From Endozoicomonas sp. NE40 (GTDB lineage: Bacteria > Pseudomonadota > Gammaproteobacteria > Pseudomonadales > Endozoicomonadaceae): 64,000 nt of DNA. The translations under genes were made by a program, and so were the position numbers. Location: positions 310,001 to 374,000 of the forward strand of contig NZ_JBEWTB010000002.1 of assembly GCF_040549045.1 (NCBI RefSeq), read 5' to 3'. This document shows, piece by piece, positions 1 through 9,428 of this stretch. The notes under the pieces are model-generated. The model did no database searches and had not been told where the DNA came from. It worked only from the letters and a program-made list of their open reading frames with translations. Positions within the stretch are counted from its first letter, which is position 1; every line of letters starts with the position of its first letter.

Positions 1-1
1 A

Positions 2-1576
2 AGTCAGGGTGTTCGTCAGGGTGATGTAGTCGCCATCTATATGCCAATGATTGTTGAGGCCATTGTAGCCATGCAGGCCTGCAGCCGCATAGGTGCTGTT
101 CACTCTGTGGTATTTGGAGGTTTCTCACCGGAGGCTCTGGCTGGACGAATTATCGACTCCAGCGCCAAAGTGGTGATTACTGCCGATGAAGGCGTCCGTG
201 GTGGCAAGAAAGTCCCACTCAAAGAAAACGTTGACGAAGCCCTGACCCACCCCGGTATCAAGTCCATCGAAAAAGTCATCGTTTATCGCCATACGCAAGC
301 CGACATTGCCTGGCACGAACACCGGGACGTTTCCTGGACTGATATGACCGCCATTGCGTCTCCTTACTGTCAGCCCCGGGAAATGAATGCCGAAGACCCT
401 CTGTTTATCCTTTATACCTCAGGCTCTACCGGCAAACCTAAAGGCGTTCAGCACACAACTGGTGGCTATCTCGTTTATGCTTCCATGACCCACGAATACG
501 TCTTTGACTATAAACCGGGAGAAGTTTTCTGGTGCAACGCTGATGTCGGCTGGGTAACGGGTCATTCCTACGTCACTTACGGCCCGCTGCTTAATGGTGC
601 CACCATCGTTATGCACGAAGGCTTACCCAACTACCCTGAAGTGAACCGGATCAGTAAAATCGTCGATAAGCACAACGTTAATATCCTCTATATTGCTCCA
701 ACGGCCATTCGGGCATTGATGGCGGAAGGCGACAAAGCGGTAGAAGGTACAAGCCGCCAGAGCCTGAGATTGCTGGGTACCGTGGGAGAGCCCATTAACC
801 CTGAAGCCTGGCACTGGTATTACAAAACAGTGGGGGAAGAACGCTGCGCCATTGTTGATACCTGGTGGCAAACCGAAACCGGTGCTGCCATGCTGACACC
901 CTTGCCTGGCGCAACAGACCTGAAGCCAGGTTCTGCGACCCGTCCTTTCTTCGGTGTACAACCCGCCCTGGTGGACAACGCAGGCCTGTTAATTGAGGGA
1001 GAAGGAGAAGGCAATCTGGTTATCCTCGACAGCTGGCCAGGCCAGGCAAGAACGGTATTTGGCGACCATGACCGCTTTATCCAGACCTACTTCACTCACT
1101 TTAAAGGCATGTATACCACGGGGGATGGTGCGCGCCGGGACAAAGATGGCTATTACTGGATCACAGGTCGTGTTGACGATGTACTGAACGTTTCAGGTCA
1201 TCGCATGGGGACAGCAGAAATTGAGTCCGCCATGGTCGCCCATAAGAGTGTTGCTGAAGCGGCGGTGGTTGGCTTCCCTCACAACATCAAGGGCGAAGGT
1301 ATCTATGTCTATGTTACTTTGAACTCCGGTACCGAATATTCAGACGAGCTGAAATCTGATTTACGACAGTGGGTTCGTAAAGAGATCGGCCCTATCGCCA
1401 CACCCGATATTATCCAGTGGGCGCCAGGTCTGCCAAAAACCCGTTCAGGAAAGATCATGCGTCGGATTCTGCGCAAAATTGCCTCAGGCGATTACGACAA
1501 CCTGGGGGACACTTCCACCCTGGCCGACCCGACTGTAGTCGATCATCTGATCCGCGACCGGGCTCTGGCCAGCTAA
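2..1576 (+). CDS. acs: Acetyl-CoA synthetase, 5' end outside the window
   Basis: AMP-forming acetate-CoA ligase: activates acetate with ATP to acetyl-AMP and then to acetyl-CoA in the cytoplasm. The reading frame is open back to base 2, so the N-terminus lies outside the window; 524 residues remain of a family of about 650. Visible motifs are the nucleotide loop YTSGSTGKPKG, the adenine-binding TWWQTETG, the hinge region around YWITGRVDDVLNVSGHR, and the C-terminal PKTRSGKIMRR, whose lysine is the residue acetylated in known Acs enzymes. A stem-loop without a clear U-tract follows the stop. No partner gene is visible in the window. Confidence 0.97.
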   Translation, partial: SQGVRQGDVVAIYMPMIVEAIVAMQACSRIGAVHSVVFGGFSPEALAGRIIDSSAKVVITADEGVRGGKKVPLKENVDEALTHPGIKSIEKVIVYRHTQADIAWHEHRDVSWTDMTAIASPYCQPREMNAEDPLFILYTSGSTGKPKGVQHTTGGYLVYASMTHEYVFDYKPGEVFWCNADVGWVTGHSYVTYGPLLNGATIVMHEGLPNYPEVNRISKIVDKHNVNILYIAPTAIRALMAEGDKAVEGTSRQSLRLLGTVGEPINPEAWHWYYKTVGEERCAIVDTWWQTETGAAMLTPLPGATDLKPGSATRPFFGVQPALVDNAGLLIEGEGEGNLVILDSWPGQARTVFGDHDRFIQTYFTHFKGMYTTGDGARRDKDGYYWITGRVDDVLNVSGHRMGTAEIESAMVAHKSVAEAAVVGFPHNIKGEGIYVYVTLNSGTEYSDELKSDLRQWVRKEIGPIATPDIIQWAPGLPKTRSGKIMRRILRKIASGDYDNLGDTSTLADPTVVDHLIRDRALAS

Positions 1577-1588
1577 ACAGGCACTGCG

Positions 1589-1610
1589 GCCGGTGGAGAA
1601 TACCACCGGC
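1589..1610 (+). terminator. Stem-loop downstream of acs
   Basis: GCCGGTGG and CCACCGGC form a perfect 8-bp stem with a 6-base loop, 12 bases after the acs stop. No T-run follows, so it may be an mRNA 3' stabiliser or a weak terminator rather than a classical intrinsic terminator. Confidence 0.45.
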
Positions 1611-1750
1611 TAGCGCCTCTGCCTGATTACTCACTCATCGCCGTATAGCTCGTTGTATAGCTCCATACTTTAATGCCCTCCTGTGTAAACCAGTTAATTA
1701 TCCAGTCACAATAAAAATCTTATATTTTTCAATAAAAAAGAAACTTATTA

Positions 1751-1779
1751 TTGACTTTAAGAATGATCGTCCATAAGAT
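1751..1779 (+). promoter_or_regulatory. Strong sigma-70 promoter of the initiator tRNA array
   Basis: TTGACT (1751-1756), a 17-base spacer and TAAGAT (1774-1779). The predicted transcript starts near 1786, about eight bases before the first tRNA. A GC-containing stretch (CGCACC) lies between the -10 box and the start point, as at stringently controlled stable-RNA promoters. Confidence 0.75.
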
Positions 1780-1793
1780 TCGCACCTCGTTGA

Positions 1794-1870
<77 letters not shown>

Positions 1871-1989
1871 ATTTTATACAACAGTGTTTTTTACTGTTGT
1901 AACAACGACGGTCACACTTACCAGTGCAGTGATCAGTCTACAGACTCTTTTATAGACGCGTTTTATAAACTCGTTTTATAAAGAATGGA

Positions 1990-2066
<77 letters not shown>

Positions 2067-2185
2067 ATTTTATACAACAGTGTTTTTTACTGTTGTAACA
2101 ACGACGGTCACACTTACCAGTGCAGTGATCAGTCTACAGACTCTTTTATAGACGCGTTTTATAAACTCGTTTTATAAAGAATGGA

Positions 2186-2262
<77 letters not shown>

Positions 2263-2367
2263 ATGTTATACAACAGTGTTTTTACTGTTGTAACAACGAC
2301 GATCACATTGACCAGTGCAGTGATCAGTCTACAGACTCTTTTATAAACTCGTTTTATAAAGAATGGA

Positions 2368-2444
<77 letters not shown>

Positions 2445-2549
2445 ATTTTGCACAACAGTGTTTTTACTGTTGAAACAACGACGATCACATTGACCAGTGC
2501 AGTGATCAGTCTACAAACTCTTTTATAAACTCGTTTTATAAAGAATGGA

Positions 2550-2626
<77 letters not shown>

Positions 2627-2731
2627 ATGTTATACAACAGTGTTTTTACTGTTGTAACAATGACGATCACATTGACCAGTGCAGTGATCAGTCTACAGAC
2701 TCTTTTATAGACTCGTTTTATAAAGAATGGA

Positions 2732-2808
<77 letters not shown>

Positions 2809-2872
2809 ATTTATTGATATTTCAGACATCAATGTCAGATCTGATTTTCAATTGAAAATTTTCAAATTTAGA

Positions 2873-2949
<77 letters not shown>

Positions 2950-2961
2950 CCATTTGATCAA

Positions 2962-2982
2962 ATCGGCTTGTCCGGTTTTTTT
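2962..2982 (+). terminator. Short intrinsic terminator after the tRNA array
   Basis: ATCGG and CCGGT can pair around a 5-base loop and are followed by seven T residues. It lies 12 bases after copy 7 and ahead of the patatin start, so it probably ends the tRNA transcript. Confidence 0.5.
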
Positions 2983-2995
2983 GTTCTTCAGGTCA

Positions 2996-3886
2996 ATGCA
3001 ATCCTCCGATCTCTCCAATCAGCCCAAAACCGCTCTCATTGTTGAAGGCGGTGGTATGCGAGGCGTATTTGCTGCCGGCGTGCTTGATGCTTTTGCCGAC
3101 AAGAGACACAAGCCTTTTGCTGGCTACTACGGCGTTTCAGCTGGCGCTCTCAATCTGCTCTCATTCCTTTCCGGTCAGCGAGGACGAAACCTCGACATTT
3201 ATACCAGTACCTGTCTGGAACCCAACTTCATCAGCCTTGCCCGTCATATTCGCGGTGGCAACCTGTTCGATCTGGACTGGTTTTTTGAAAGAATCAGCAA
3301 GCAGTTTACCATTGACAGCCGTCGCTTCTATCAGACTCTCGAAAGCAGTCACATGACTGTGGTGACAACCTGCACCCGCACCGGCTATCCGGTTTATCAC
3401 GAAATAACACCGGATACTGACAGGGACGACCTGTTCAATATCCTGAAAGCGTCCAGTGCATTGCCTATGATTTATCGCTCTCCAATCCATGTTGACGAGC
3501 GAACATTGATGGATGGCAGCCTTTCCGACCCTTTGCCTGTCATCAAGGCCATTGAAGACGGCTTCAAAGACCTGGTCATTATTCGAACCAGAGAAAGCAA
3601 CTATCGGAAAACGACATCGTCCAGCAATCGCCTTCTGGCCTGGCAGTTTCGCAAGCAGCCCGCGCTGTCCAGCCTGATTCGCCAGCAGTACGCTATCTAT
3701 AACGAAACGCTCGACCAGCTTGATGATTTTCGGGAAAAAGGTATTTCTATCACCGAAATTTGCCCGGAGACGCCACTTAATTCGACCCGTAGTACACGCA
3801 ACCGCAATCGACTGGTGGCTGACTATCATCGAGGTTATGCCATTGGGTATAACCTGCTGGGTCAGGACACCCCTTTAACGGAGTGA
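2996..3886 (+). CDS. Patatin-like phospholipase (YjjU type)
   Basis: Predicted serine lipid acyl hydrolase of 296 residues. The patatin landmarks are in order: the oxyanion loop EGGGMRGVF near the N-terminus, the nucleophile elbow YGVSAGALN (G-x-S-x-G), and the catalytic aspartate in MDGSLSDPLP. The overall pattern is that of E. coli YjjU-like proteins. I chose ATG 2996, preceded by CAGG five bases upstream, because an in-frame TTG at 2954 would put the tRNA terminator inside the gene. No signal peptide is visible, so it is probably cytoplasmic or membrane-associated; its substrate is unknown. Confidence 0.88.
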   Translation: MQSSDLSNQPKTALIVEGGGMRGVFAAGVLDAFADKRHKPFAGYYGVSAGALNLLSFLSGQRGRNLDIYTSTCLEPNFISLARHIRGGNLFDLDWFFERISKQFTIDSRRFYQTLESSHMTVVTTCTRTGYPVYHEITPDTDRDDLFNILKASSALPMIYRSPIHVDERTLMDGSLSDPLPVIKAIEDGFKDLVIIRTRESNYRKTTSSSNRLLAWQFRKQPALSSLIRQQYAIYNETLDQLDDFREKGISITEICPETPLNSTRSTRNRNRLVADYHRGYAIGYNLLGQDTPLTE

Positions 3887-4026
3887 CAGGCATTCAGCCT
3901 GTCCCCCCCCTTTCTTCAGACACCTTACCTCTTCATAAAAAAACAACCCTCTGGCGTTCTTGTAATTCCCGACTAGGCTATGTACTGCCAGCATTCTCGA
4001 CAGTAATTTACGGTCTATGCCGTTAC

Positions 4027-4032
4027 GAGAGG
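4027..4032 (+). promoter_or_regulatory. Ribosome binding site fixing the yajL start
   Basis: GAGAGG lies six bases before ATG 4039. The frame is open much further upstream (to 3883), but that part is poorly conserved in character and includes a C8 run, so this site decides the start. Confidence 0.7.
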
Positions 4033-4038
4033 TTACTT

Positions 4039-4620
4039 ATGTCCAGACCCGTTCTCGTCCCCATTGCACAAGGCTGCGAAGAAATTGAAGCAGTGACCAT
4101 CATAGACACTCTGCGCCGGGCTGGAGCTAAGGTAACGGTTGCAGCCTGTACCAGCGATGACAGTCTGGATATCGAAGCTTCCAGAGGCGTAAAACTGACC
4201 GCTGACACGCATATCAACCATTGTCGCGACAATACTTTCCATATGATAGCGCTCCCCGGCGGCATGCCCGGCGCAGCGAACCTGAGAGACTGCGAACCTC
4301 TGATTCAGTTATTACATGAACAACAGCAGGCTTCCCGATGGTACACCGCTATTTGTGCTTCACCCGCCGTTGTACTGGCACACCATTCATTGCTGGATAA
4401 TGTCAGTGCCACCTGCTACCCCAGCTTTCTTGACCAGCTTGAAGGCGCGCTTCCCCGACCAACCGATCCGGTTGTTATCGACCAGAAAAACAAAGTTATC
4501 ACAGCCCAGGGACCAGGCAATGCCATGAGCTTCAGCTTTGCTCTCATTGACGCTCTGTATGGCAAAGACACCCACAGACCTGTCGCAAAACAGATGATCG
4601 CCGACTGGGCCATTCACTAA
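4039..4620 (+). CDS. yajL: DJ-1/PfpI family protein, YajL-like
   Basis: A 193-residue cytoplasmic DJ-1 superfamily protein. The family's reactive cysteine sits in the nucleophile elbow AICASPAVVL, and the partner glutamate is in GCEEIEAV near the N-terminus. The pattern RGVKLTAD, LPGGMPGA and QGPGNAMSF matches YajL/ThiJ more closely than the PfpI proteases. E. coli YajL acts as an oxidative-stress chaperone and has been assigned deglycase activity; the deglycase role is debated. The gene stands alone, 152 bases after the patatin gene. Confidence 0.9.
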   Translation: MSRPVLVPIAQGCEEIEAVTIIDTLRRAGAKVTVAACTSDDSLDIEASRGVKLTADTHINHCRDNTFHMIALPGGMPGAANLRDCEPLIQLLHEQQQASRWYTAICASPAVVLAHHSLLDNVSATCYPSFLDQLEGALPRPTDPVVIDQKNKVITAQGPGNAMSFSFALIDALYGKDTHRPVAKQMIADWAIH

Positions 4621-4799
4621 GAGTCAATTCACTGAAGATTGAGTAATGTTGAAGCCGTGGCCGGAAGTGCTTGAGCAATGAATCCGAGTTCAGGATTTCA
4701 TTTGATCGACTACTTATGCTTATATTGGAAATAAGGGTTTAGAAAAAGCCAGTACGGACGCTAGCACTACCAATAATAAACCTGAGAGGTATGCCATCA

Positions 4800-5201
4800 A
4801 TGGAAAGCGTTATCTTAATCGCAATCAGTGCTTTTGCTCTTTATTATCTCAGCCTTAAGCAGGATCACATGGCTGACACCATGCTTGCCGAAGCGTTTGA
4901 TCGGTTCGAACGCCGATACAACAACGTGACTTATTCCTGTCACGAATCAACAGTCGTCAAAAAAAAACTGTTCAGCTTTCCAGACGTACCCTGCATTCCT
5001 TCTATTAACTTCAATGTTCGCGCCCTGTGCCTGACAGAAAGCGGGGACTGGTTCTGGTTTGACGCCAGCATTCGTCTGATGAAAATCCATTCTACCAGTA
5101 TTACACCGGCAACCAGCCAGGAAGCCAGCGAAGCCCTGAAGGATGACCCGGAATGTTTCAGCCGCTATTTTTCTGACAAAAAGCCAGCCAACCATGCATA
5201 G
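4800..5201 (+). CDS. Small membrane-anchored protein of unknown function
   Basis: A 133-residue protein I do not recognise. Residues 2-17 form a single hydrophobic helix (SVILIAISAFALYYL), followed by a polar domain with four cysteines (YSCHES, VPCIPS, LCLTES, PECFS) and aromatic DWFWFD. This suggests an inner-membrane anchor with a soluble domain on one side. GAGAGG ends ten bases before ATG 4800; an alternative ATG at 4791 lies only one base from it, so 4800 is preferred. A good terminator follows at 5280-5313, which supports a real transcription unit. Confidence 0.65.
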   Translation: MESVILIAISAFALYYLSLKQDHMADTMLAEAFDRFERRYNNVTYSCHESTVVKKKLFSFPDVPCIPSINFNVRALCLTESGDWFWFDASIRLMKIHSTSITPATSQEASEALKDDPECFSRYFSDKKPANHA

Positions 5202-5279
5202 CCATACAAACGACAGTACAATAACAACAGGATGATAACTACGAACAGGTAGCGGAAAGAATGGTTCCTTTAGCTGTTT

Positions 5280-5313
5280 ACGCCACCAGCAAAGTACTGA
5301 GTGGCGTTTTTTT
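5280..5313 (+). terminator. Intrinsic terminator after the small membrane protein gene
   Basis: ACGCCAC pairs with GTGGCGT around a 14-base loop and is followed by a run of T. It ends the plus-strand unit before the convergent fadD gene. Confidence 0.75.
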
Positions 5314-5345
5314 CAGGAAGCCGCTTCTAATACCAATCGCAATAA

Positions 5346-7046
5346 TTAGCTATTCAACTCCTCACTGCGCAGCTCTTTTCTCAGAATTTTCCCAACCGGC
5401 GTCATGGGAAGCTCATCACGAAACTCAACCTGCTTCGGCACTTTGTAGGCGGCAAGGTGCTGGCGACAATATTCAACCACTTCGTCTTTGCCCAGTTCTT
5501 TATCCCGGGCAATAACAAACAGCTTTACCGCTTCTCCGGTTTTCTCATCAGGCACCCCAATGGCCGCACAGTTATCTACCTTGTCAAAACCACTGACAAC
5601 ATCTTCAACTTCGTTAGGGTATACATTAAATCCGGACACCAGGATCATATCCTTGATGCGATCAACAATGCGCACAAAGCCGTCTTCCTGAATAACAGCC
5701 ACATCTCCCGTTTTCAGCCAGCCATTCTCATCAAGCACCTCTCTGGTGGCGTCTTCATTTTTCCAATAGCCTTTCATTACCTGCGGCCCTCTGACGCACA
5801 GCTCTCCGACTTCATTGACGGGTAATTCATTACCACTGTCGTCCAGTATCTTCAGGGCAGTATCTGGAACAGGCAAACCGGCTGTTCCCAGCTGCGACAA
5901 TTCCCCGATTGGGTTAATGCACACCGCCGGGGTACATTCAGTGAGTCCGTAGGCTTCTGAAACACGACAACCGGTTACCTTATGCCAGCGCAGACCAGTG
6001 TCTTCCTGCAGTGCTGTTCCTCCAGACAGTGTGAACTTCAACCCCGAAAAGTCACACTGACTGAAATCAGGGTGATTCATCAAACTGACAAACAGCGTGT
6101 TAAGCCCAACAAACCCTGTAAATCGCCAGGGCTTGATAAATTTAATAAAGGTTGCCGTATCCCTTGGATTAGCAATAAGAATATTGCGATTCCCAAGGTA
6201 CGGCATACACAACAGATGTACGGTAAAGGCATAGATATGATAAAGCGGCAGAGGCGCAACAATAATCTCTTTGCCCACTTCCAGCCCCTGCTGTCCGGAA
6301 CCCATTTTCTGCGACAGAACCTCCTTGGCCTGTAGCATATTGGCAATAAGATTACGATGGGTCAGTACGGCTCCCTTTGCCACCCCGGTGGTACCACCGG
6401 TATATTGCAACACCGCCGGATCATTCAGGTCAGCCGCTTCCGGCGGCTGATAGGGCAAAAGACTCCCTTTTTTCAACACCTCACGAAAAGTAATGGAAGG
6501 TTTCAGCCCATGAGGCGGAACCATTTTTTTCACATACTTTGCTGCAAAGTTAATCAGTTGCCTTTTGGGCGCAGGCAACATATCTGCCAGCTGGGTGGCA
6601 ATCAATACTTCAATACTGGTTTCTGAAACCACTTCTTCAACCAGATGCGCAAAGTTTTCCAGATACACCAGCGCTTTTACATCAGAGTCCCTGAACTGAT
6701 GCAGCATTTCCCTGGCGGTATAAAGAGGATTGGTATTCACTACCACCAGCCCGGCTCTGAACGCGCCATAAACCGCAATGCAATACTGCAACAGGTTGGG
6801 CATCTGGATGGCAATCCTGTCCCCGGGCTTCAGGGCAGGACAGCTTTGAAGCCAGGCAGCAAAATGCTGGCTGTATTGATCAACATCAGCAAAACTCAGA
6901 GTATGTCCAATGCTGGTAAACGCCGGGCGACTTGCATTTTTGGCAAGCATACTGTTTATCAGCGCCAGCACATTTGGATAACTGTCAGGGTTAACAGAGT
7001 TATCAACCCCTTCGGGTCGCTTGTCATTCCAGAAACTGGTTTCCAT
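5346..7046 (-). CDS. fadD: Long-chain fatty acid-CoA ligase
   Basis: A 566-residue adenylate-forming enzyme that activates long-chain fatty acids to acyl-CoA for beta-oxidation at the inner membrane. Motifs seen are the phosphate loop YTGGTTGVAKG, the YGLTEC motif, the hinge KTGDVAVIQEDG, the FACS-type DRIKDMILVSGFNVYPNEVE, and a C-terminal PVGKILRKELR with the catalytic lysine. The length fits FadD (about 560). It is divergent from the T3SS gene sctD across a 344-base region and shows no operon partner. Confidence 0.95.
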   Translation of the reverse strand: METSFWNDKRPEGVDNSVNPDSYPNVLALINSMLAKNASRPAFTSIGHTLSFADVDQYSQHFAAWLQSCPALKPGDRIAIQMPNLLQYCIAVYGAFRAGLVVVNTNPLYTAREMLHQFRDSDVKALVYLENFAHLVEEVVSETSIEVLIATQLADMLPAPKRQLINFAAKYVKKMVPPHGLKPSITFREVLKKGSLLPYQPPEAADLNDPAVLQYTGGTTGVAKGAVLTHRNLIANMLQAKEVLSQKMGSGQQGLEVGKEIIVAPLPLYHIYAFTVHLLCMPYLGNRNILIANPRDTATFIKFIKPWRFTGFVGLNTLFVSLMNHPDFSQCDFSGLKFTLSGGTALQEDTGLRWHKVTGCRVSEAYGLTECTPAVCINPIGELSQLGTAGLPVPDTALKILDDSGNELPVNEVGELCVRGPQVMKGYWKNEDATREVLDENGWLKTGDVAVIQEDGFVRIVDRIKDMILVSGFNVYPNEVEDVVSGFDKVDNCAAIGVPDEKTGEAVKLFVIARDKELGKDEVVEYCRQHLAAYKVPKQVEFRDELPMTPVGKILRKELRSEELNS

Positions 7047-7390
7047 TGGTTACTGCCCCATTATATTATTTTTATCGTTATGGATGGTCAAATTACCAGC
7101 GCCTCAGGCTGCTGAACATCAGGAAACTACCGCGACAATATTAAAAGCAACCGACAAAATATTCCAGAAAACATCATCATTCACCCACAAAATATCACCT
7201 ATACACCTCTATGACTTCAGGGTGGTAAAGCCCTGCGTATTCACTTACTCTAATATTGAGTACCACTATTAAGTACCAGCACGGCTCCGGATCAGGATGA
7301 TCAGATCAAACGACAGGGACTGCAAATCACCGCATTCAGCCATTGATTCCTTCCCTCTCGCCCGCGTTATAACTACGGCGAGGTGCTGCC
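7047..7390. promoter_or_regulatory. Divergent intergenic region between fadD and sctD
   Basis: No convincing gene in 344 bases. It must hold the promoters of fadD (leftward) and of the T3SS genes (rightward). The one clear structure is a 13-base-period direct repeat at 7254-7278. I cannot assign -35/-10 boxes with confidence. Confidence 0.5.
7254..7278 (+). repeat. Direct repeat upstream of sctD, possible activator site
   Basis: TATTGAGTACCA and TATTAAGTACCA differ at one base and are spaced by 13 bases. Such tandem half-sites are typical of AraC- or response-regulator-bound promoters, and the position, about 115 bases before sctD, fits, but the assignment is inference. Confidence 0.35.
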
Positions 7391-8884
7391 GTGGGTGAAT
7401 ACTATCTGAAGATTCTGTCCGGCAATCACATTGGTGCTGAAATACCTCTGGAACCGGGACAGTATTCACTGGGGAAAGATGAAAGCTGTGACCTGGTTCT
7501 TAGCGATGCCTCTCTTCGTGACAATGAGCTGATTATCCAGATCACTCCTGAAGGACAGCTCAATATTTTTCCTAAACACGAGGAAGAACCGCTTTATCAC
7601 AACGGGCAGCCTGTTGAAAAACCATTCACCATGGCGGCCTTTGAGGTCATCACTGCCAGCAATCTTTTTTTTACACTTGGACCGGCTGATGCAGACTGGC
7701 CAGATATCACGCTGCCCGAGCTGCAGCGACCAGAGCCTGAGGCAAAGTCAGAAGAAATCGATAGTGACTCCACCTCTGAAGGAGAAGACAGTGATGACGG
7801 ACTTCCCGACGTTGACCTGGACGAAGATGATGGCAATGAAGATGATGTCGACGACGATCTTGAACTGGGCGATGAAGCGGACTTCCTGACCAGTGAGGAA
7901 GATTCTGACGATGAGAGCAACAAGCCAGCCCCTCCCCCTGCGATCATCAAGAAAATTCTGATCGGGCTACCTCTTGGCCTGATACTCATCATTATACTGC
8001 TGGCAGTCTTTCTCATAACTGAAGAAGCCCCCCAAACTACCGCCCCCGAAAACCAGCCCATTGATTACGCTCAGCAGGCGAAAACCGTCAGGGATGAACT
8101 CAACCAAAAACATGTTCGGGTCAAGAAACTACCTGACAAAAGCGTTCTGCTGACAGGCTACACCAACACCCTGAAAGACAAACAAAACTTTCTGCGTAAC
8201 CTGCGCGAGCAGAACATTCCCTTCACCTCACAGCTGGTGATTATGAACGAGCTGCGAGCGAGTGCTGACGCTCTGCTGCAAAACCGGGGCTATAGCGATA
8301 TACGTCTGGAACTGGACAATACGCCCGGCTCTCTGGTCATGACCGGTTATGTCGCCAGTGCCGAAGAATTGACGAATTTGATCGATATGCTCAAACAGGA
8401 AATCCATGGTCTGGTATCTATTGTCGACCAGGTAGAAAATCAGTCGAGCCGACTGAATACGCTCAAGTCCATGCTCAGGGAAAAAAACCTGAGCTCCCGC
8501 ATTCATCTGGTGCAAAAACCCAATCTTATTACTCTAGAAGGCCACCTTTTGGACGATGAACAGGTATATAACCTGAATGATGTTGTCTCTCGTTTCAGGA
8601 AAAGGTATCGGGACAACCCTGTACTAAAGGTCGCCACTCGCTCTGCGAACAACAATAAAGACCAGAAAGCGGGGCTGCTGCCCTCCCTGAGAATCCGGGG
8701 AATCAGTATGGGAAGGGTTCCGTATGTCATTATGGAAGATGGGGGCAAGTACCTGATCGGGGCAAAACTGGCGAACGGGTATATAATTGAAGATATTAAC
8801 CTCGACTATCTTTTATTAATAAAAGGAACTGATCGGGTCAAATACCGTCTTGGAGGGAACCGTGACGGACAAAAAAAACAGTGA
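7391..8884 (+). CDS. sctD: T3SS inner-membrane ring protein SctD (YscD family)
   Basis: A 497-residue single-pass protein with the YscD layout. Residues 1-100 look like a cytoplasmic FHA domain (GQYSLGKDESCDLVLSD). Then comes a very acidic linker (about 115-178), one membrane helix at about 187-210 (ILIGLPLGLILIIILLAVFL), and a periplasmic part with repeated BON-like ring modules ending in YRLGGNRDG. SctD forms the outer of the two inner-membrane rings of the injectisome. The start is GTG, with GCGAGG seven bases upstream. The end overlaps sctE by 23 bases, so the genes are co-translated. The acidic linker is unusually long and repetitive. Confidence 0.88.
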   Translation: MGEYYLKILSGNHIGAEIPLEPGQYSLGKDESCDLVLSDASLRDNELIIQITPEGQLNIFPKHEEEPLYHNGQPVEKPFTMAAFEVITASNLFFTLGPADADWPDITLPELQRPEPEAKSEEIDSDSTSEGEDSDDGLPDVDLDEDDGNEDDVDDDLELGDEADFLTSEEDSDDESNKPAPPPAIIKKILIGLPLGLILIIILLAVFLITEEAPQTTAPENQPIDYAQQAKTVRDELNQKHVRVKKLPDKSVLLTGYTNTLKDKQNFLRNLREQNIPFTSQLVIMNELRASADALLQNRGYSDIRLELDNTPGSLVMTGYVASAEELTNLIDMLKQEIHGLVSIVDQVENQSSRLNTLKSMLREKNLSSRIHLVQKPNLITLEGHLLDDEQVYNLNDVVSRFRKRYRDNPVLKVATRSANNNKDQKAGLLPSLRIRGISMGRVPYVIMEDGGKYLIGAKLANGYIIEDINLDYLLLIKGTDRVKYRLGGNRDGQKKQ

Positions 8885-9119
8885 GATTATCAACCTTTCC
8901 GGAACTGAAGATCTCCTGCTCAATGACAAAAGCGGCGAATATCGTGAACAGCTCCTAAAGCAGCTGATGGATGAAGCATTTCGCCTTAAAACGCTTGTCG
9001 ATCAGGGCAACGCTCCCGACGAATTTGAAAAAAACACCAGTATGATGCTGGCGTTACTGGCGGCTGCCGACGTGGTAGACCACACCTGGGAAAAACATCA
9101 CAAACAGCCCTCAGGCTGA
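8862..9119 (+). CDS. T3SS needle co-chaperone SctE-like (YscE family)
   Basis: An 85-residue, mostly helical acidic protein between sctD and the needle gene, the place occupied by yscE in Ysc-type operons. YscE holds the needle subunit in the cytoplasm together with YscG. The helix-rich centre (YREQLLKQLMDEAFRLKTLVDQG) fits a small helical hairpin. GTG 8862 is the likely start because GGAGGG precedes it by five bases; an upstream in-frame TTG at 8850 lacks a site. The assignment rests mostly on gene order, size and composition, since YscE proteins are poorly conserved. Confidence 0.7.
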   Translation: MTDKKNSEIINLSGTEDLLLNDKSGEYREQLLKQLMDEAFRLKTLVDQGNAPDEFEKNTSMMLALLAAADVVDHTWEKHHKQPSG

Positions 9120-9141
9120 CAGCTCAAAGGGAGCATAAACT

Positions 9142-9408
9142 ATGGCTCAAGGCGGAACAGGTGGATCAACGGGCGGCGCTACTGGTAATAACTTCAATTT
9201 CGACCAGATACAGTCTACATTCGGCCAGAAAGCGAACGAGCTGGATATAGAGCTGAAAAACAAAATCTCCACCATGGACCCGAACAGCACCAAAGACATG
9301 GTCGCTTTTCAGGTCGACTTTAACAAATACATGATTATTGAAGGTCTGCGATCCAGTATTATCAAGTCCATCAAAGATACCATCCAGAGTATTATCCAGA
9401 AACTGTAG
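9142..9408 (+). CDS. sctF: T3SS needle subunit SctF (YscF family)
   Basis: An 88-residue protein that would polymerise outside the cell into the injectisome needle. It has a low-complexity Gly/Thr/Asn N-terminus (to about residue 18), a first helix (FDQIQSTFGQKANELDIEL), a turn at MDPNSTKD, and a second amphipathic helix ending in SIIKSIKDTIQSIIQKL, which is the classic needle-protein hairpin with a hydrophobic C-terminus. AAGGGAG precedes the ATG. It sits between the two predicted chaperone genes, as yscF does between yscE and yscG. Confidence 0.88.
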   Translation: MAQGGTGGSTGGATGNNFNFDQIQSTFGQKANELDIELKNKISTMDPNSTKDMVAFQVDFNKYMIIEGLRSSIIKSIKDTIQSIIQKL

Positions 9409-9428
9409 GCACAGGGAGAGCTTAAGTC

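Noticed and set aside
3161..3829. Long open frame antisense to the patatin gene
   Set aside because: Shadow of the plus-strand gene, which has full catalytic motifs; no ribosome site or motif on the minus strand.
7597..8061. Serine-rich frame antisense to sctD
   Set aside because: Produced by the reverse complement of the Asp/Glu-rich linker codons.
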